From an uncultured Flavobacteriales bacterium (GTDB taxonomy: Bacteria > Bacteroidota > Bacteroidia > Flavobacteriales_D > Sanyastnellaceae): a DNA stretch of 7,543 bases. The position numbers and the translations under genes are program-made. Shown here piece by piece: positions 6,941 to 7,543 of the stretch. The stretch is from contig CAJXOV010000099.1 of assembly GCA_913057815.1 (NCBI GenBank), positions 1 through 7,543 of the forward strand, given 5' to 3'. The notes beneath the pieces were generated by a model. It saw nothing but the letters and a program-made list of their open reading frames with translations, had not been told where the DNA came from and did no database searches. Position 1 is the first letter of the stretch, and each line of letters starts with the position of its first letter.

Positions 6941-7518
6941 ATGAAGTATTTCTTTATTCTCCTCATGGGGGTTTTAAGCTCATGTATTCACAGAGCTCCT
7001 GAAGTAGAAGATTCTAATGAAACCATAAAAGTCGATATTACTGTCTTAGAGTCTGTCTCTAAAATCCTATTAGAAAACTGCAAAATCAGCGTTCGGAAAA
7101 ACAACAAGCCACATACTACTTTAGAAACCAATGAAATCGGGCAAGCAGAAATAGACCTTCCGCTAAACCATAAGTACCTCATTGAGTTTTCTCAAAAGAA
7201 ATACGTCTCTAAAACTATACTCATAGATACTAGAAACATCCCGGTAGTAGACCAAGAAGGAGGCTTCTTACTAAATTTAGAAATGAGTCTCTTTCACCAT
7301 AAAGAAGGTCTTGACTCCAGAATATTGTCTGAGCCCATTGGAATAGCCAAGTATGATTCCATGCGTAACTCCATAGAATTTGACTTTGACTACACCAGAG
7401 AAATTCTAAAAAAAGTAGACGCTTCGTTAGAACAAGCCGAACTAGCTCTGCTCGATGAATTTAATGCGCTTATGGCCAAAGCCGAAAAGCTAGAATCAGA
7501 AGGAAAGCCAAACAGAGC
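6941..7518 (+). CDS. Partial lipoprotein, unknown function
   Basis: Open frame of 192 complete codons running off the genomic part of the contig; its 3' end is missing. The frame stays open through the adapter (…CLLYTSPS, a known contaminant tail), which is not real protein. Residues 1-15 are a lipoprotein signal with lipobox LSSC (C15), so the product should be anchored in the envelope. Residues about 28-115 look like a beta-sandwich: strands KVDITVLE, CKISVRKN, a turn with NEIGQAEIDLPL, then YLIEFSQKKYVSKTILIDT. This resembles the carboxypeptidase-regulatory-like domains of Bacteroidota envelope proteins (SKxGYVxKxIxIDT pattern), but I do not recognise a named family. After EPIGIAKYD (about 130-138) and EFDFDYTREI, the rest is predicted helical and charged (LEQAELALLDEFNALMAKA). 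The ATG is 12 bases after the helicase stop, so it probably shares that transcript. It is not a shadow: the frame is fully open and starts with a clear signal. Confidence 0.75.
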
Positions 7519-7543
7519 CTGTCTCTTATACACATCTCCGAGC
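7519..7543 (-). other. Nextera read-2 adapter (artefact)
   Basis: Not genomic. Bases 7519-7537 are the reverse complement of the Tn5 mosaic end, and 7538-7543 (CCGAGC) continue into the Nextera read-2 adapter. Genomic sequence stops at 7518, in the middle of a lipoprotein gene. Confidence 0.98.

Noticed and set aside
6682..7182. Minus-strand open frames at 6682-6870 and 6988-7182.
   Set aside because: The first is a shadow of the helicase C-terminus. The second lies under the lipoprotein gene, whose frame is open, has a lipobox and follows the helicase closely.
28..7537. A 19-bp perfect inverted repeat at the two ends (28-46 and 7519-7537), resembling transposon ends around a 7.5-kb element.
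   Set aside because: These are the Tn5 mosaic ends of the Nextera kit, with adapter and index sequence outside them. Nothing between them encodes a transposase.

Overview
The window is a 7.5-kb assembled fragment of a Bacteroidota chromosome, probably from the Flavobacteriia or relatives. Four things point there: the gene order ftsX - DUF3098 - uppP, AT-rich DNA with A-rich leaders instead of Shine-Dalgarno sites, a good TAnnTTTG-type promoter in front of miaE, and a TPR + PD40 envelope protein of the kind common in this phylum. Genus cannot be told from the sequence alone.

Both ends are sequencing-library DNA, not genome. Bases 1-46 are the end of an Illumina P5 oligo, an 8-base index and the Nextera read-1 transposon adapter. 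Bases 7519-7543 are the start of the Nextera read-2 adapter in reverse complement. Genomic sequence is therefore 47-7518. The apparent ATG at 30 and the apparent coding end after 7518 are artefacts, and the first and last genes are incomplete.

Layout. On the + strand, 48-2025 holds ftsX (5' end missing), a small DUF3098 membrane protein and uppP: cell division plus recycling of the undecaprenyl carrier for the cell wall. On the - strand, 2022-3433 holds miaE (tRNA hydroxylase) followed by an exported lipoprotein-type Mn/Fe superoxide dismutase whose stop codon overlaps that of uppP. On the + strand again, 3582-7518 holds a secreted TPR/PD40 protein with a worn OmpA-like C-terminus, a DEAD-box RNA helicase with a GTG start directly behind a 10-bp inverted repeat, and the N-terminal part of an unrecognised lipoprotein. 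The longest stretch without a gene is the 148-bp divergent region 3434-3581. No tRNA, rRNA, CRISPR array or genuine mobile element was seen.

Most of the window is ordinary housekeeping and envelope content. Points worth a second look are the hairpin/GTG arrangement before the helicase, the lipid-anchored SOD, the PD40 protein whose OmpA-like tail lacks the usual peptidoglycan-binding residues, and the partial lipoprotein at the right end. I see no convincing undescribed multi-gene system.
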